DNA of 64,000 nucleotides from G963663775 sp963664255 (GCA_963664255.1 OY760938.1:682001-746000); one strand, 5' to 3'; shown: positions 49,285 through 58,853, numbered from the stretch's first letter. Program-made: numbers and translations. The notes: a model not told the origin generated them from the sequence alone.

Positions 49285-51666
49285 TTAACTTCCGAAAATC
49301 CGCTTTGCAATGTCAACGCTTTCCTTGGCGTCCTTTGCATAGAAATCTGCACCGATTTTTGCCGCATAATCTGCCGTCAAGACAGCACCGCCCACCATAA
49401 CCTTACAAGGAAGCTGCTCCTGATGCAGCAGGGCAATCGTTTCTTCCATGCTCTTGAGCGTGGTAGTCATCAGTGCCGAAAGCCCGACCAGCGGAATTTC
49501 ATGCTCACGCACCGTATCCACCACACGCTGCGGGTCAACATCTCGCCCAAGGTCATAGACCGTATAGCCGTAGTTCTCCAGCAGTACCTTCACGATATTT
49601 TTGCCGATGTCATGTATGTCACCCTTGACGGTTGCCATGACGATTTTACCTTTGCTGACACTGCCTGCATTCGTTGCCGCAAGCGCTTGCTTGATGACCT
49701 CAAACGCCGCCTGTGCCGCACCTGCCGCTTTAATCAACTGCGGCAGGAAAATCTTTCCCACTTCAAAATCTGCGCCTGCTGTGTCTAGGGCGGGGGTCAG
49801 GAGTTGGTTGACGATTTCAAGCGGCGCCATGGTTTGCAGGTGCATTTTGGTGACCGCCGCCGCTTCGCCCTTGAGTCCACCTAAAACGAGTTCTTCAAGG
49901 GAACGCTGTTCGTTTGTGCCCTCGGTTTTGACCGGTGTCGGTGCAGCCGCTGTGCCGCCATATGCTGCAATGAATTCCTGCGCATCCGGGTCTTGGTTGG
50001 TCAGCAAATGGTAACAGCGCACTGCCGCCGTCATCGCTTCCACATTGGGGTTGATAATCGGCAAATCCAAGCCGCTGGTCATCGCCATCGCAAGGAAATT
50101 CTGGTTGACCATTGGTCTAGATGGCAGTCCAAAGGAAATATTGGACACGCCAAGCACGGTTTTCAGCCCCAACTGCTCCTTGACCATCTTCACGGCGCGC
50201 AGGGTTTCCGCCGCCGCCGCCTGTTCTGCCGAAACGGTCAAGGTCAAGCAGTCAATATATACATCTTCCTTGCGAATGCCGTGCTGCTCAGCCGCTTCCA
50301 AAATGCGCTTGGCGATGGCAAAGCGTTCTTCTGCGGTTTTGGGAATCCCATTGCGGTCTAGGGTAAGTCCAACCACTGCTGCACCGTATTTTTTCACAGC
50401 AGGCAGAATGTTATCCAGCACTTCCGCTTCGCCATTGACCGAGTTGACCACCGGCTTACCGCAATAGGCGCGCAATGCCGAAACGATTGCCTGCGGCTCG
50501 GAAGAATCGAGCTGCAGCGGCGTATCTGTGATGCTCTGCAAGGCTTTGACCGTGCTGACCAATACCGCTTCCTCATCGATTTCGGGCAAACCAACATTTA
50601 CATCCAGAATGTCCGCGCCCGCTTCGACTTGCTCAATCGCCTGCGACAAAATATAGTCGGTATCCTGCTCCATCAATGCCTGCTTAAAGCGCTTCTTGCC
50701 TGTGGGGTTGATGCGCTCGCCAATGATACGCACGCGGTCAATCGGCACAGTTTTTGTGCCGCTGCAAACCGCCGCAGGCACTTGCGGCAAGTCCCGAGAA
50801 AACTGCATGGTGTCTAGTCTGCTCTTGACTTCTGCCAAAAATGCAGGGGTCGTGCCACAGCAGCCGCCCAGAATTTTCACGCCCAATTTGGCGATTTCTG
50901 CCGCGCTGTTGGCAAATTCCTCTGGCGTTACGTCATATCCGCCGCTGAGATTCGGCAACCCCGCATTGGGCTTGACCACCACAGGAAGGGTCGTCCACGC
51001 CAGCAGTTCTTCCACGATTGGCGGCATTTCACGCGGTCCGAGGGAGCAGTTGATGCCAATAGCATCCACGCCAAGCCCTTCCAATGTCAGAGCCATTGCA
51101 GAAATGCTGCAGCCAACAAAGGTGCGGCGATTTTGCTCGAAGCTCATCGTGCACAGCACCGGCAAATCCGAAGTTTCCTTGACCGCCAAAATCGCGGCTT
51201 TGGTTTCCATCAAATCGCTCATGGTCTCGATGACCACCAAGTCCGCACCCGCCTGTGCGCCCAAGCGCACCTGCTCGGCGAACAGTTCATACGCATCCTC
51301 AAACCGCAGAGAACCCAAAGGCTCCAGCATTTGACCGATGGGGCCAATATCCAACGCCACCAATGCTTCAGTGCCTTGCGCCGCTTGCTTTGCCAGTGCA
51401 ATCGCCTGCGGAATCACCTCTTCAGGGGTCAAGCCAGCGTGCTCCAGCTTTTCCCGATTGGCGCCAAAGGTGTTGGTATATACAATGTTCGCCCCTGCTT
51501 CGATATAGGCGCTGTGAATGTCCACAATCCAATCCGGATGCTCCAGATTCACGCGTTCCATAGATGCGCCGGCTGGCAATCCCATATTTTGTAGGGTTGT
51601 GCCCATCGCACCATCCAACAGAATAAACCCATCCCGCTCGAGCAACGTTTGAAACTTCACAATCAT
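49285..51666 (-). CDS. metH: Cobalamin-dependent methionine synthase, core domains
   Basis: A 793-residue protein: a homocysteine-binding barrel (zinc ligands in GINCSLG and GGCCGTTP), a methyltetrahydrofolate (pterin-binding) barrel (ERINPTGKKRFKQAL, ADILDVNVG, LDSSEP), a cobalamin cap and a B12 domain with DIHDIG, whose His is the lower cobalt ligand. It moves a methyl group from methyl-THF to homocysteine. The usual fourth, SAM-binding reactivation domain is missing and is encoded separately by the gene just upstream, which overlaps by four bases. Confidence 0.94.
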   Translation of the reverse strand: MIVKFQTLLERDGFILLDGAMGTTLQNMGLPAGASMERVNLEHPDWIVDIHSAYIEAGANIVYTNTFGANREKLEHAGLTPEEVIPQAIALAKQAAQGTEALVALDIGPIGQMLEPLGSLRFEDAYELFAEQVRLGAQAGADLVVIETMSDLMETKAAILAVKETSDLPVLCTMSFEQNRRTFVGCSISAMALTLEGLGVDAIGINCSLGPREMPPIVEELLAWTTLPVVVKPNAGLPNLSGGYDVTPEEFANSAAEIAKLGVKILGGCCGTTPAFLAEVKSRLDTMQFSRDLPQVPAAVCSGTKTVPIDRVRIIGERINPTGKKRFKQALMEQDTDYILSQAIEQVEAGADILDVNVGLPEIDEEAVLVSTVKALQSITDTPLQLDSSEPQAIVSALRAYCGKPVVNSVNGEAEVLDNILPAVKKYGAAVVGLTLDRNGIPKTAEERFAIAKRILEAAEQHGIRKEDVYIDCLTLTVSAEQAAAAETLRAVKMVKEQLGLKTVLGVSNISFGLPSRPMVNQNFLAMAMTSGLDLPIINPNVEAMTAAVRCYHLLTNQDPDAQEFIAAYGGTAAAPTPVKTEGTNEQRSLEELVLGGLKGEAAAVTKMHLQTMAPLEIVNQLLTPALDTAGADFEVGKIFLPQLIKAAGAAQAAFEVIKQALAATNAGSVSKGKIVMATVKGDIHDIGKNIVKVLLENYGYTVYDLGRDVDPQRVVDTVREHEIPLVGLSALMTTTLKSMEETIALLHQEQLPCKVMVGGAVLTADYAAKIGADFYAKDAKESVDIAKRIFGS

Positions 51667-52319
51667 TTCTCCTTACATTGAAAATTACAACGCCCTCGCA
51701 TTGTACAGGTTGCACAGCCGCTTTTGCCGCGGCTGATGTCATTCTCTGAGATTCCTAAAATCGCCGTAACCGATTTACGAGGTGTCAAAATATGATTTTT
51801 GCTGGCATATAGTCCAATACGACGCTGTGCATCGAGCATGGAAAGGATGCGTTCCTGCAAATCAATCGGCAAATCCCCATAGCCAGGTGAAAAGCGAAAC
51901 GGGAATTTGTGCTCTGGAAACGCCGCACAAATTTCTGCCTCTGCCTTATCGCAAACCGCTTCAATCGCCGCGCTTGCACAGGTGTCCAAAATCAATGCCT
52001 GCGCCATATCTTGCGCTTCTGCAATATGAATCAGTCGGTCGATGTCTGCGGAAAGCGTTGCCGCAAACACTGCCGCCTGCTGACAGCCCTGCAAATGCTT
52101 CTTGATGGAATTGCCCGTCAGAAGCAGGTTGTTTTCCAGCAGAACCCCCTGCTCGGTATGCTCTATCGAAAACACACGATGCACCCATCGCGGCACCATT
52201 TTTTCCGTGATTTTTGCACAGCCCGCTTCCACCTGTGCCGCTGTTTCGGCATCCGGCACCGTTCCATGATAGCCAAGATACCGAAATACCTCGTCCCGTG
52301 AAATCTCGACCTGCATCAT
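51663..52319 (-). CDS. Methionine synthase activation protein (MetH reactivation domain)
   Basis: A 218-residue protein similar to the MetH C-terminal domain: RFSPGYGDLPIDLQ and LYASKNHILTPRKSVTAILG match the SAM-binding RxSxGYGD-type motif. A Cys-rich end (GCATCTMRGRCNFQC) could bind a metal or cluster. It would remethylate oxidised cobalamin in MetH in trans using SAM. The ATG at 52319 overlaps the metF stop in ATGA; metH follows with the same overlap, so the three are translationally coupled. Confidence 0.85.
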   Translation of the reverse strand: MMQVEISRDEVFRYLGYHGTVPDAETAAQVEAGCAKITEKMVPRWVHRVFSIEHTEQGVLLENNLLLTGNSIKKHLQGCQQAAVFAATLSADIDRLIHIAEAQDMAQALILDTCASAAIEAVCDKAEAEICAAFPEHKFPFRFSPGYGDLPIDLQERILSMLDAQRRIGLYASKNHILTPRKSVTAILGISENDISRGKSGCATCTMRGRCNFQCKEK

Positions 52320-53182
52320 GCCTGCAACAGCGACTTGACACAATTATAAATGGTGGTCGCCACCTCCGGATTGTTCATGGTGTACAGGTGAATGCCGTCC
52401 ACACCTGCGGCAATCAACTCCGAAATCTGCTCAGTTGCATAGGCGATACCTGCCGCGCGCAATGCCTCTGGATTTTCTCCATAACGGCTGAGCATACGGG
52501 TCAGCTTGCTCGGCAAAGCAGAACCGCACATGGAAACCATACGCTCGACCTGCTTTTGGTTCAGCACTGGCATGATGCCTGCCTGAATCGGTACATCAAT
52601 GCCCGCACAATGCGCACGGTCTAAGAAGGAATAAAAATCCTCATTATCAAAAAACAGCTGAGACACCAAATTATCTGCACCTGCATCGACCTTTTTGCGC
52701 AAATCCAAAATATCCTGCACCAGTGATTCGCTTTCCACGTGCCCTTCCGGATAGCAAGCCGCAGAAATATTGAAATCGCCGCGCTCTTTGATAAAGGTAA
52801 TCAACTCGCTTGCATAGCGGAAATCGGTTTTCGGCGCAAAGTCGGGGTTGCGGTCGCCACGCAAGGCAAGAATGTTTTCAATCCCCGCTTTTTGGAACTG
52901 CTCCAGCAAGGTTGCAACCTCTTCTTTGCTGTAATTGAGGCAAGTCAAATGCGCCACACTTGGAATATGATATTCATTTTGAATAATGCTTGCAATTTCA
53001 CCCGTTGGCTGGTTCAGCACATTGCCGCCTGCGCCAAAGGTCACGCTGATATAGTCCGGCTGAATCGGCTGTAAGCCATCCAATGTTTTGTAAATGGTTT
53101 CTATTGGGCTGTCTTTCTTGGGCGGAAACACCTCACAGGAAAACACCGTTTTGTTTTGATTAAAAAGTTGTTTGATTTTCAT
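52316..53182 (-). CDS. metF: Methylenetetrahydrofolate reductase
   Basis: A 288-residue barrel protein: CEVFPPKK (catalytic Glu), FGAGG, HLTC, LALRGD, AACYPEGH, QLFFD and QAGIMPV are the MetF landmarks. It makes methyl-THF for MetH. GAGAGGG precedes the ATG. In anaerobes it can use ferredoxin-linked partners; none is adjacent here. Confidence 0.94.
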   Translation of the reverse strand: MKIKQLFNQNKTVFSCEVFPPKKDSPIETIYKTLDGLQPIQPDYISVTFGAGGNVLNQPTGEIASIIQNEYHIPSVAHLTCLNYSKEEVATLLEQFQKAGIENILALRGDRNPDFAPKTDFRYASELITFIKERGDFNISAACYPEGHVESESLVQDILDLRKKVDAGADNLVSQLFFDNEDFYSFLDRAHCAGIDVPIQAGIMPVLNQKQVERMVSMCGSALPSKLTRMLSRYGENPEALRAAGIAYATEQISELIAAGVDGIHLYTMNNPEVATTIYNCVKSLLQA

Positions 53183-53228
53183 GACTTTATCCCTCTCTTA
53201 AATAGAGCAAATATTGGTTTCTATTTGC

Positions 53229-55205
53229 TTATGGTTTCTTTCGTTTTCCGTTGGTTCTTTTTTGTGGTGTGGCGGCTTTGCTATAGTTCGACTTGACAGA
53301 AGTACCCCCATGCTTTGCAGCGCCTGTATGCTTTGTGCCCTTGGCGCCATTTCTCTGCGTGCGCTTTTCTGAACCGCCCTTCTGCGCCGTGCGGTTCGCC
53401 GCACCATGTTCCGGACGCACCAAACACTTTGGAGAAAACCCAATTAAATCTTCTCGCTTTGCCTTGCGCAAGGCTTCCAATACCAATCGCCGCTTTTCCG
53501 GTCGTTTCCATTGCAACAATGCGCGCTGCAATGCCTTTTCCTGCGGGTCGCGTGCCACATAGACCTGCTTCATATCACGCGGGTCAATCCCTGTATAGTA
53601 CATACACGTGGACAGTGTGCCGGGCGTTGGGTAAAAGTCCTGCACCTGCTCTGGCTGACGTCCCGTTTCGTGCAGATATTCTGCCAGCTTCACCGCATCC
53701 TGCAAGGTGCTGCCTGGATGGGAAGACATCAGATAGGGCACTAAAAACTGGTCTTTTTCATATTTACCGTTCAGCTTTGCGTATTTCTGCTGAAATTTTT
53801 CATAGACTTCTGCGTGTGGCTTGCCCATATAATCCAGCACCGAATCAATACAGTGTTCTGGAGCAACCTTGAGCTGTCCGCTGATATGGTGCTTGACCAA
53901 TTCGGCAAAAAATTCCCCATTTTTATCAAGCATCATATAGTCAAACCGAATGCCGGAGCGCACAAACACCTTTTTGATGCCGGGAATCTCGCGCAGCTCG
54001 CGCAGCAGCTGCAAATAATCCGAATGGTCTGCATCAATGCTTTTGCAGGGGGTGGGGGCAAGACAGCTCCGATTTTTGCACATTCCATTTTTCAGCTGCT
54101 GCGCGCAGGACGGATGGCGGAAGTTTGCGGTCGGTCCGCCCACATCATGCACATAACCCTTGAACAACGGATGCTTCGTAAACGCAGTGACCTCACGAAT
54201 AATAGAAGCATGACTGCGGCTGGTAATCATACGCCCCTGATGATACGCAAGCGAACAGAAGTTACACGCCCCGATACAGCCACGGTTGTGAATCACCGAA
54301 AAGCGCACTTCTTCAATCGCAGGCACGCCGCCCATTGCGTCATACATAGGATGCACTTCCCGTGTGTATGGCAGTTCTGCCACCGCGTCAAATTCTTCGG
54401 TCGTGAGCGGCATTGCCGGTGGATTGACAATCAGCAGACGGTCACCGTGCCGCTGTATCACTGCACGCCCGCGAATCGGGTCGTGTTCGTCATATTGGAT
54501 TTTATTCGCCTTGGCATATGCCGTTTTGTCGACAATGACCGTTTCAAAGGACGCGCATTCTACCTTTGGATAGACACACCCAGACGGATTCTGTGCAATA
54601 TATGCCGTACCACGCACATCTGTAATTTCCGAGGGTGCTGTGCCGGACGCAAGCCTTGCGGCAATTTCCCGCGTGGCGTGTTCACCCATACCATATACGA
54701 GCAAATCCGCCTTCGCATCGAACAAAATGGAGCGGCGCACCTTATCTTCCCAATAATCATAGTGCGCAAATCGGCGCAAACTGGCTTCCAAGCCGCCAAT
54801 GATGATTGGCAACCCTGGCCAAACGCCGCGAATAAAATTGGCGTATACCATGGTGGCTCTGTCTGGACGCAAGCCCATTTTTTTGCCGGGACTATAAAAA
54901 TCCTCGCTGCGCTTTTTCTTGGCAGCAGTGTAATGCGCCACCATGGAATCCAAATTGCCTGCAGAAATCAAAACACCCCACTTCGGGCGTCCTATTTTCT
55001 GAAAATCAATCGCATTCTTCCATTGAGGCTGTGCCAAAAAAGCCACCCGATACCCGGCGGCTTCGAGCGTCCGTGCAATCACCACCGGCCCAAAGCTCGG
55101 ATGGTCTACATAAGCATCTCCGCTGACCACTAAAAAATCATAGCTGTCCCAGCCGCGTGCCTGCATTTCTGCTTTGCTGATTGGCAGAAAACGTGTATTC
55201 TCCAA
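53229..55205 (-). CDS. YgiQ-family radical SAM protein
   Basis: A 658-residue protein. An N-terminal B12-binding-like region (GDAYVDHPSFGPVVIARTLEAAGYRV) is followed by the radical SAM cluster motif CIGACNFC at about 310 and a KVAPEH motif; the last 90 residues are Lys/Arg/Ala-rich. YgiQ/UPF0313 proteins are widespread but of unproven function. It starts the ygiQ-metF-activator-metH run; its promoter (TTGCAA 55303-55298, 18 bases, TATACT 55279-55274, minus strand) lies upstream. Confidence 0.9.
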   Translation of the reverse strand: MENTRFLPISKAEMQARGWDSYDFLVVSGDAYVDHPSFGPVVIARTLEAAGYRVAFLAQPQWKNAIDFQKIGRPKWGVLISAGNLDSMVAHYTAAKKKRSEDFYSPGKKMGLRPDRATMVYANFIRGVWPGLPIIIGGLEASLRRFAHYDYWEDKVRRSILFDAKADLLVYGMGEHATREIAARLASGTAPSEITDVRGTAYIAQNPSGCVYPKVECASFETVIVDKTAYAKANKIQYDEHDPIRGRAVIQRHGDRLLIVNPPAMPLTTEEFDAVAELPYTREVHPMYDAMGGVPAIEEVRFSVIHNRGCIGACNFCSLAYHQGRMITSRSHASIIREVTAFTKHPLFKGYVHDVGGPTANFRHPSCAQQLKNGMCKNRSCLAPTPCKSIDADHSDYLQLLRELREIPGIKKVFVRSGIRFDYMMLDKNGEFFAELVKHHISGQLKVAPEHCIDSVLDYMGKPHAEVYEKFQQKYAKLNGKYEKDQFLVPYLMSSHPGSTLQDAVKLAEYLHETGRQPEQVQDFYPTPGTLSTCMYYTGIDPRDMKQVYVARDPQEKALQRALLQWKRPEKRRLVLEALRKAKREDLIGFSPKCLVRPEHGAANRTAQKGGSEKRTQRNGAKGTKHTGAAKHGGTSVKSNYSKAATPQKRTNGKRKKP

Positions 55206-55273
55206 AAATGATTTCCTTTCTTTTCTCGCCGAACTGCGCTCACTTTATCATCTACTTGTGTTTTGATTTTTTA

Positions 55274-55303
55274 AGTATATCATATCCCGATTCGCATTTG
55301 CAA
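55274..55303 (-). promoter_or_regulatory. Promoter of ygiQ and the methionine operon
   Basis: TTGCAA, 18 bases, TATACT on the minus strand. No SAM or cobalamin riboswitch was seen in the leader. Confidence 0.55.
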
Positions 55304-55422
55304 CGCGTCTATCATGTTTTCTGGATTTCTGCCTTCGTTTCTCCTTTTTCGCCCCAAAAGCTAGAGGATTGCACAAATTTGTCACATTTCTGTGCACCGT
55401 CCGCTTTCGCTAGGCGGTTCTG

Positions 55423-55451
55423 TTGCAAACATCCCAAATTTCCGCTATACT
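55423..55451 (+). promoter_or_regulatory. Promoter of glpK
   Basis: TTGCAA (55423-55428), 17 bases, TATACT (55446-55451), about 70 bases before the ATG. Confidence 0.7.
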
Positions 55452-55520
55452 ATATCATAGATTTTATGTATTTAACACAATATTGATACAAACCACGGGT
55501 TGAAAGAGGGAACTATCCAC

Positions 55521-57011
55521 ATGGGAACTTACATTCTTGCGCTGGACCAGGGTACAACCAGCTCCCGCGCGATTCTATTTGACAAGGCACAAAATATCAT
55601 TGCTTCCGCACAAAAGGAAGTGCAGCAAATTTTTGCGCAGGAGGGTTGGATTGAGCAAAACCCAACCGAAATCTATGCTTCGCAATACGCCGTGATGATG
55701 GAGGTGCTTGCCGCCAGTGGGATTTCAGCACACGAAATCGCCGCGATTGGCATCACAAACCAACGCGAAACCACCATTGTTTGGGATAAACAGACTGGAA
55801 AACCGATTTGCAACGCCATTGTTTGGCAATGCCGCCGCACCGCGCCCTTGGTTGCCGCGCTGCAGCAAAAAGGGTTGTCCGAACACATTCGGCACACAAC
55901 CGGACTCGTTCCCGATGCCTACTTTTCCGCCACCAAAATTCGCTGGATTTTAGACCATGTAGACGGTGCACAGGAACGCGCCGCACGCGGCGAGCTGCTT
56001 TTCGGCACAGTGGACAGCTGGCTGGTTTGGAAGCTGCTTGGCGGCAAAGCACACGTCACCGATATGACCAACGCTTCGCGCACGATGCTGTTTGATATTC
56101 ACAAGCTGGACTGGGATGAAACCTTGCTGCAAGCACTGCACATCCCGCGCGCCATGCTGCCCAAAGTCTGCTTTTCCAGTGAAATCTATGGTCACATTGA
56201 CATACAAGGGGCTTCCATCCCCATCGCAGGCATGGCAGGTGACCAACAGGCGGCGTTATTTGGACAAACCTGCTTTGCCGAAGGTTCCATCAAAAACACC
56301 TATGGCACAGGCTGTTTTTTGCTGATGAACACCGGCAAAACGCCATTTACAAGCCACAATGGTCTGCTGACCACCATTGCCGTCGGACTGCGCGAGGAAG
56401 TGCAGTATGCACTGGAGGGCAGTGTGTTTGTTGGCGGTGCGGTCATTCAGTGGCTGCGTGATGAAATGCGCTTTTTGGGCGAAAGCCGTGACGCGGAATA
56501 TTATGCCTGCAAAGTCCCTGACACAGGCGGTGTCTATTTTGTGCCGGCGTTTACCGGACTAGGCGCGCCTTATTGGGATATGTACGCCCGCGGCTGTTTG
56601 ATTGGTCTGACGCGCGGCACGAAACGCGAACACATCATCCGTGCCGCACAGGAATCCATTGCCTATCAATGCTGTGACGTTCTGCAAGCGATGCAGCGAG
56701 ATACCGGTCTTTCGCTGACCGCCATCAATGTGGACGGCGGCGCAAGCCGTGACAGCTTTTTGATGCAGTTTCAGTCTGACATTGCAAATTGCAGCATCCG
56801 CCGCCCCACCATTCACGAAACCACAGCACTTGGCGCAGCATATCTCGCAGGACTTGCCGTCGGTTTCTGGAAAAATCGTGCCGAATTGCAGCAGCTTTGG
56901 CAATGTGATGCGTCTTATGCGCCCGAAATGTCTAATACACAGCGCACGGATTTGCTACAGCAGTGGCATCGCGCGGTAGACCGCAGCAAAGACTGGGCAC
57001 TGCACGGATAA
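55521..57011 (+). CDS. glpK: Glycerol kinase
   Basis: A 496-residue FGGY kinase. ALDQGTTSSRAILFD near the start, GITNQRETTIVWD, AIVWQCRRT and NTYGTGCFLLMNTG are diagnostic of GlpK, which phosphorylates glycerol to glycerol 3-phosphate. The ATG at 55521 is the family start with AAAGAGGG upstream; the TTG at 55500 lies within that site. The HPr-phosphorylated His of Firmicute GlpK is not obvious. No glpF or glpO/D is adjacent. Confidence 0.95.
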   Translation: MGTYILALDQGTTSSRAILFDKAQNIIASAQKEVQQIFAQEGWIEQNPTEIYASQYAVMMEVLAASGISAHEIAAIGITNQRETTIVWDKQTGKPICNAIVWQCRRTAPLVAALQQKGLSEHIRHTTGLVPDAYFSATKIRWILDHVDGAQERAARGELLFGTVDSWLVWKLLGGKAHVTDMTNASRTMLFDIHKLDWDETLLQALHIPRAMLPKVCFSSEIYGHIDIQGASIPIAGMAGDQQAALFGQTCFAEGSIKNTYGTGCFLLMNTGKTPFTSHNGLLTTIAVGLREEVQYALEGSVFVGGAVIQWLRDEMRFLGESRDAEYYACKVPDTGGVYFVPAFTGLGAPYWDMYARGCLIGLTRGTKREHIIRAAQESIAYQCCDVLQAMQRDTGLSLTAINVDGGASRDSFLMQFQSDIANCSIRRPTIHETTALGAAYLAGLAVGFWKNRAELQQLWQCDASYAPEMSNTQRTDLLQQWHRAVDRSKDWALHG

Positions 57012-57017
57012 CCATAG

Positions 57018-57063
57018 CAAAACACCGTCCTGCGAACCATTTGGTCTGCAAGACGGTGTTTTT
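57018..57063 (+). terminator. Terminator of glpK
   Basis: AAAACACCGTC and GACGGTGTTTT with a second inner pairing (TGC/GCA), followed by TT. It can also serve the leftward glnK. Confidence 0.85.
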
Positions 57064-57089
57064 CGGTATTCACAAAAGCGTGCAAACGC

Positions 57090-57428
57090 TTAAATCGCAC
57101 ATTCTCCGCGTTCTCCCGAACGGATACGCACACAATCAATCACGTCTGTGATGAAAATCTTTCCGTCACCAACTTCGCCAGTCTGAGAGATTTTCGTAAT
57201 CAACGCAATGATTTCTTCCACGCGCGCATCTGGTACAACCATCCGAAACTCTACCTTTGGCAGGGTGTTCATCAGAATCTGAGACCCGCGGTGATATTCT
57301 GTCCACCCATATTGATTGCCGCAGCCAAACACCTGCTGAATGGTAATGCCATTGATTTTTGCCGCCATCAATGCTTCTTTCAACGATTCCAAATTTTCGG
57401 GACGAACAATTGCTTCGATTTTTTTCAT
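57090..57428 (-). CDS. glnK: P-II nitrogen regulator, GlnK-type
   Basis: A 112-residue PII protein: KKIEAIVRPENLESLKEAL, T-loop GCGNQYGWTEYHRGSQ, LPKVEF, and GDGKIFITDVIDCVRIRSGERGECAI. It should trim to a trimer that plugs AmtB and binds ATP/ADP/2-oxoglutarate. The residue at the usual uridylylated tyrosine (TELYRG in E. coli) is His46 here, with a Tyr one place earlier, so uridylylation at the standard site is not possible. It lies 20 bases after amtB in the same operon. Confidence 0.93.
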   Translation of the reverse strand: MKKIEAIVRPENLESLKEALMAAKINGITIQQVFGCGNQYGWTEYHRGSQILMNTLPKVEFRMVVPDARVEEIIALITKISQTGEVGDGKIFITDVIDCVRIRSGERGECAI

Positions 57429-57448
57429 CTTATGTTTCCTCCCTTTTG

Positions 57449-58693
57449 TTAGTCCAAGCCTGTGAATGCAGGGTATGCCGATTCGCTGTGCTGTGAAACG
57501 TCCATACCAACCGATTCCTCGTCTAATGCCACGCGAATACCACCAAATGCCTTCAGTGCCGAGATGATGATAAATGTTGCCACCGCTGCAATGGCAATGG
57601 TGATGACAATGCTGATAATCTGTGCATTGAACAGGGCAGTTTCCCCATAAATCAGACCATTGTGCGCAATCGCTGGGTTAACCTCCTTGGACGCGAACAG
57701 TCCTGTTGCAATGCCGCCCCAGACACCGCCGATGCCATGGCATCCAAAGGCGTCCAGTGCATCATCGTATCCAAACTTCGATTTCACAACGGACATAAAA
57801 AAGTAGCAAATCGGGCTAACCAACAGACCCATCACAATCGATGCCCAAATCGGCACGAAGCCCGCCCCTGGTGTGATGGCAACCAAACCAACCACGGCCC
57901 CCGTAGCAGCGCCCAGTGTGGTGGCTTTGCCATGCTTGATTTTTTCCACCAGCATCCAAGACAGCAATGCCGCCGCCGCGGATGTATTGGTGGTGATGAA
58001 TGCCTGCACCGCAATGCCATCTGCCGCAAGTGCACTGCCGGCATTGAATCCAAACCAGCCAAACCACAAAATCGCCGCGCCCAGCACAACCAGAGGGATA
58101 TTATGCGGTTTATAGGAGGTCAAGCCAAATCCATGCCGCTTGCCCAAAATGATACACGCCACCAGTCCGGAAATGCCCGAGCTGATATGTACCACATTGC
58201 CGCCTGCAAAATCCAGTGCGCCCAAGGACTTGATAAAGCCACCATCGCCCCACACCATGTGTGCCAACGGATAATAGACCACCACAGACCAGATTGCAAT
58301 GAAAATGACCAGCTTGTTAAACTTCATGCGTCCCACCAAAGCACCGCAAATCAGCGCCGGTGTAATGATGGCAAACATCATCTGAAAGGCTGCGAACAAC
58401 GCCTCTGGAATGGTTGCCGAGTATGCCTCGTTGATGTCATTGATGCCGTTGAAGAATAGGTGGTCGAGTCCACCGATAATGCCGGCATGGTCGGTTCCAA
58501 ATGCCAGCGAATAGCCGCCGATGACCCACATCACCGCCGCCAAGCCACAAATAAAGAAACACGACAGGATGGTGTTCAGCGTATTCTTTCTGCGCACCAT
58601 GCCTGCATAGAAAAATGCCAGACCTGGTGTCATGAACAGTACCATTGCGGAACAAATTAAAATAAACGCGCAATCCCCGGAGTTGATAGTCAT
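57449..58693 (-). CDS. amtB: Ammonium transporter
   Basis: A 414-residue membrane protein with 11 helices. GDCAFILICSAMVLFMTPGLAFFYAGMVRRKN starts the fold; the twin His pore residues lie in VVHISSGISG and in DAFGCHGIGG; FNAGSALAADGIAVQAFITTNTSAAAA is the family signature. It imports ammonium. The start at 58693 (MTINSGD) is the family start; the long frame to 58837 passes through the leader. A hairpin with a T run stands at the 5' end of the leader (58771-58812), hinting at attenuation. Confidence 0.95.
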   Translation of the reverse strand: MTINSGDCAFILICSAMVLFMTPGLAFFYAGMVRRKNTLNTILSCFFICGLAAVMWVIGGYSLAFGTDHAGIIGGLDHLFFNGINDINEAYSATIPEALFAAFQMMFAIITPALICGALVGRMKFNKLVIFIAIWSVVVYYPLAHMVWGDGGFIKSLGALDFAGGNVVHISSGISGLVACIILGKRHGFGLTSYKPHNIPLVVLGAAILWFGWFGFNAGSALAADGIAVQAFITTNTSAAAALLSWMLVEKIKHGKATTLGAATGAVVGLVAITPGAGFVPIWASIVMGLLVSPICYFFMSVVKSKFGYDDALDAFGCHGIGGVWGGIATGLFASKEVNPAIAHNGLIYGETALFNAQIISIVITIAIAAVATFIIISALKAFGGIRVALDEESVGMDVSQHSESAYPAFTGLD

Positions 58694-58770
58694 ATTTTCT
58701 CTAGCCTTCCTTCTTTTACTAATGAAAGTTTTTTCTGTTTTTTGACTTATAAAAATAATAAAAAACACAA

Positions 58771-58812
58771 AAAGGCCATTCATATTTGCGCTCACAAATA
58801 CGAATCGCCTTT
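58771..58812 (-). promoter_or_regulatory. Leader hairpin with T run before amtB
   Basis: An 18-base imperfect stem (AAAGGCGATTC... and ...GAATGGCCTTT) with a 6-base loop, followed on the minus strand by TTGTGTTTTTT. The predicted start point is only a few bases upstream, so the transcript begins with this terminator-like hairpin. No known riboswitch matches. Confidence 0.6.
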
Positions 58813-58824
58813 GATTCTTAAAAT

Positions 58825-58853
58825 AATTTAACATCATTCTTTATTTATGTCAA
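58825..58853 (-). promoter_or_regulatory. Promoter of amtB-glnK
   Basis: TTGACA (58853-58848), 17 bases, TAAATT (58830-58825) on the minus strand. From 58854 to 59046 I see nothing I can support apart from AT-rich sequence. Confidence 0.75.

Noticed and set aside
53183..55280. SAM, cobalamin or T-box riboswitch before the methionine genes
   Set aside because: I looked for the conserved cores before metF and ygiQ and saw none; metF starts only 46 bases after ygiQ.
58771..58812. ANTAR-type or glutamine riboswitch target in the amtB leader
   Set aside because: Only one hairpin is present and its loop lacks the A1/G4 pattern of ANTAR targets; the glutamine aptamer signature was not found.
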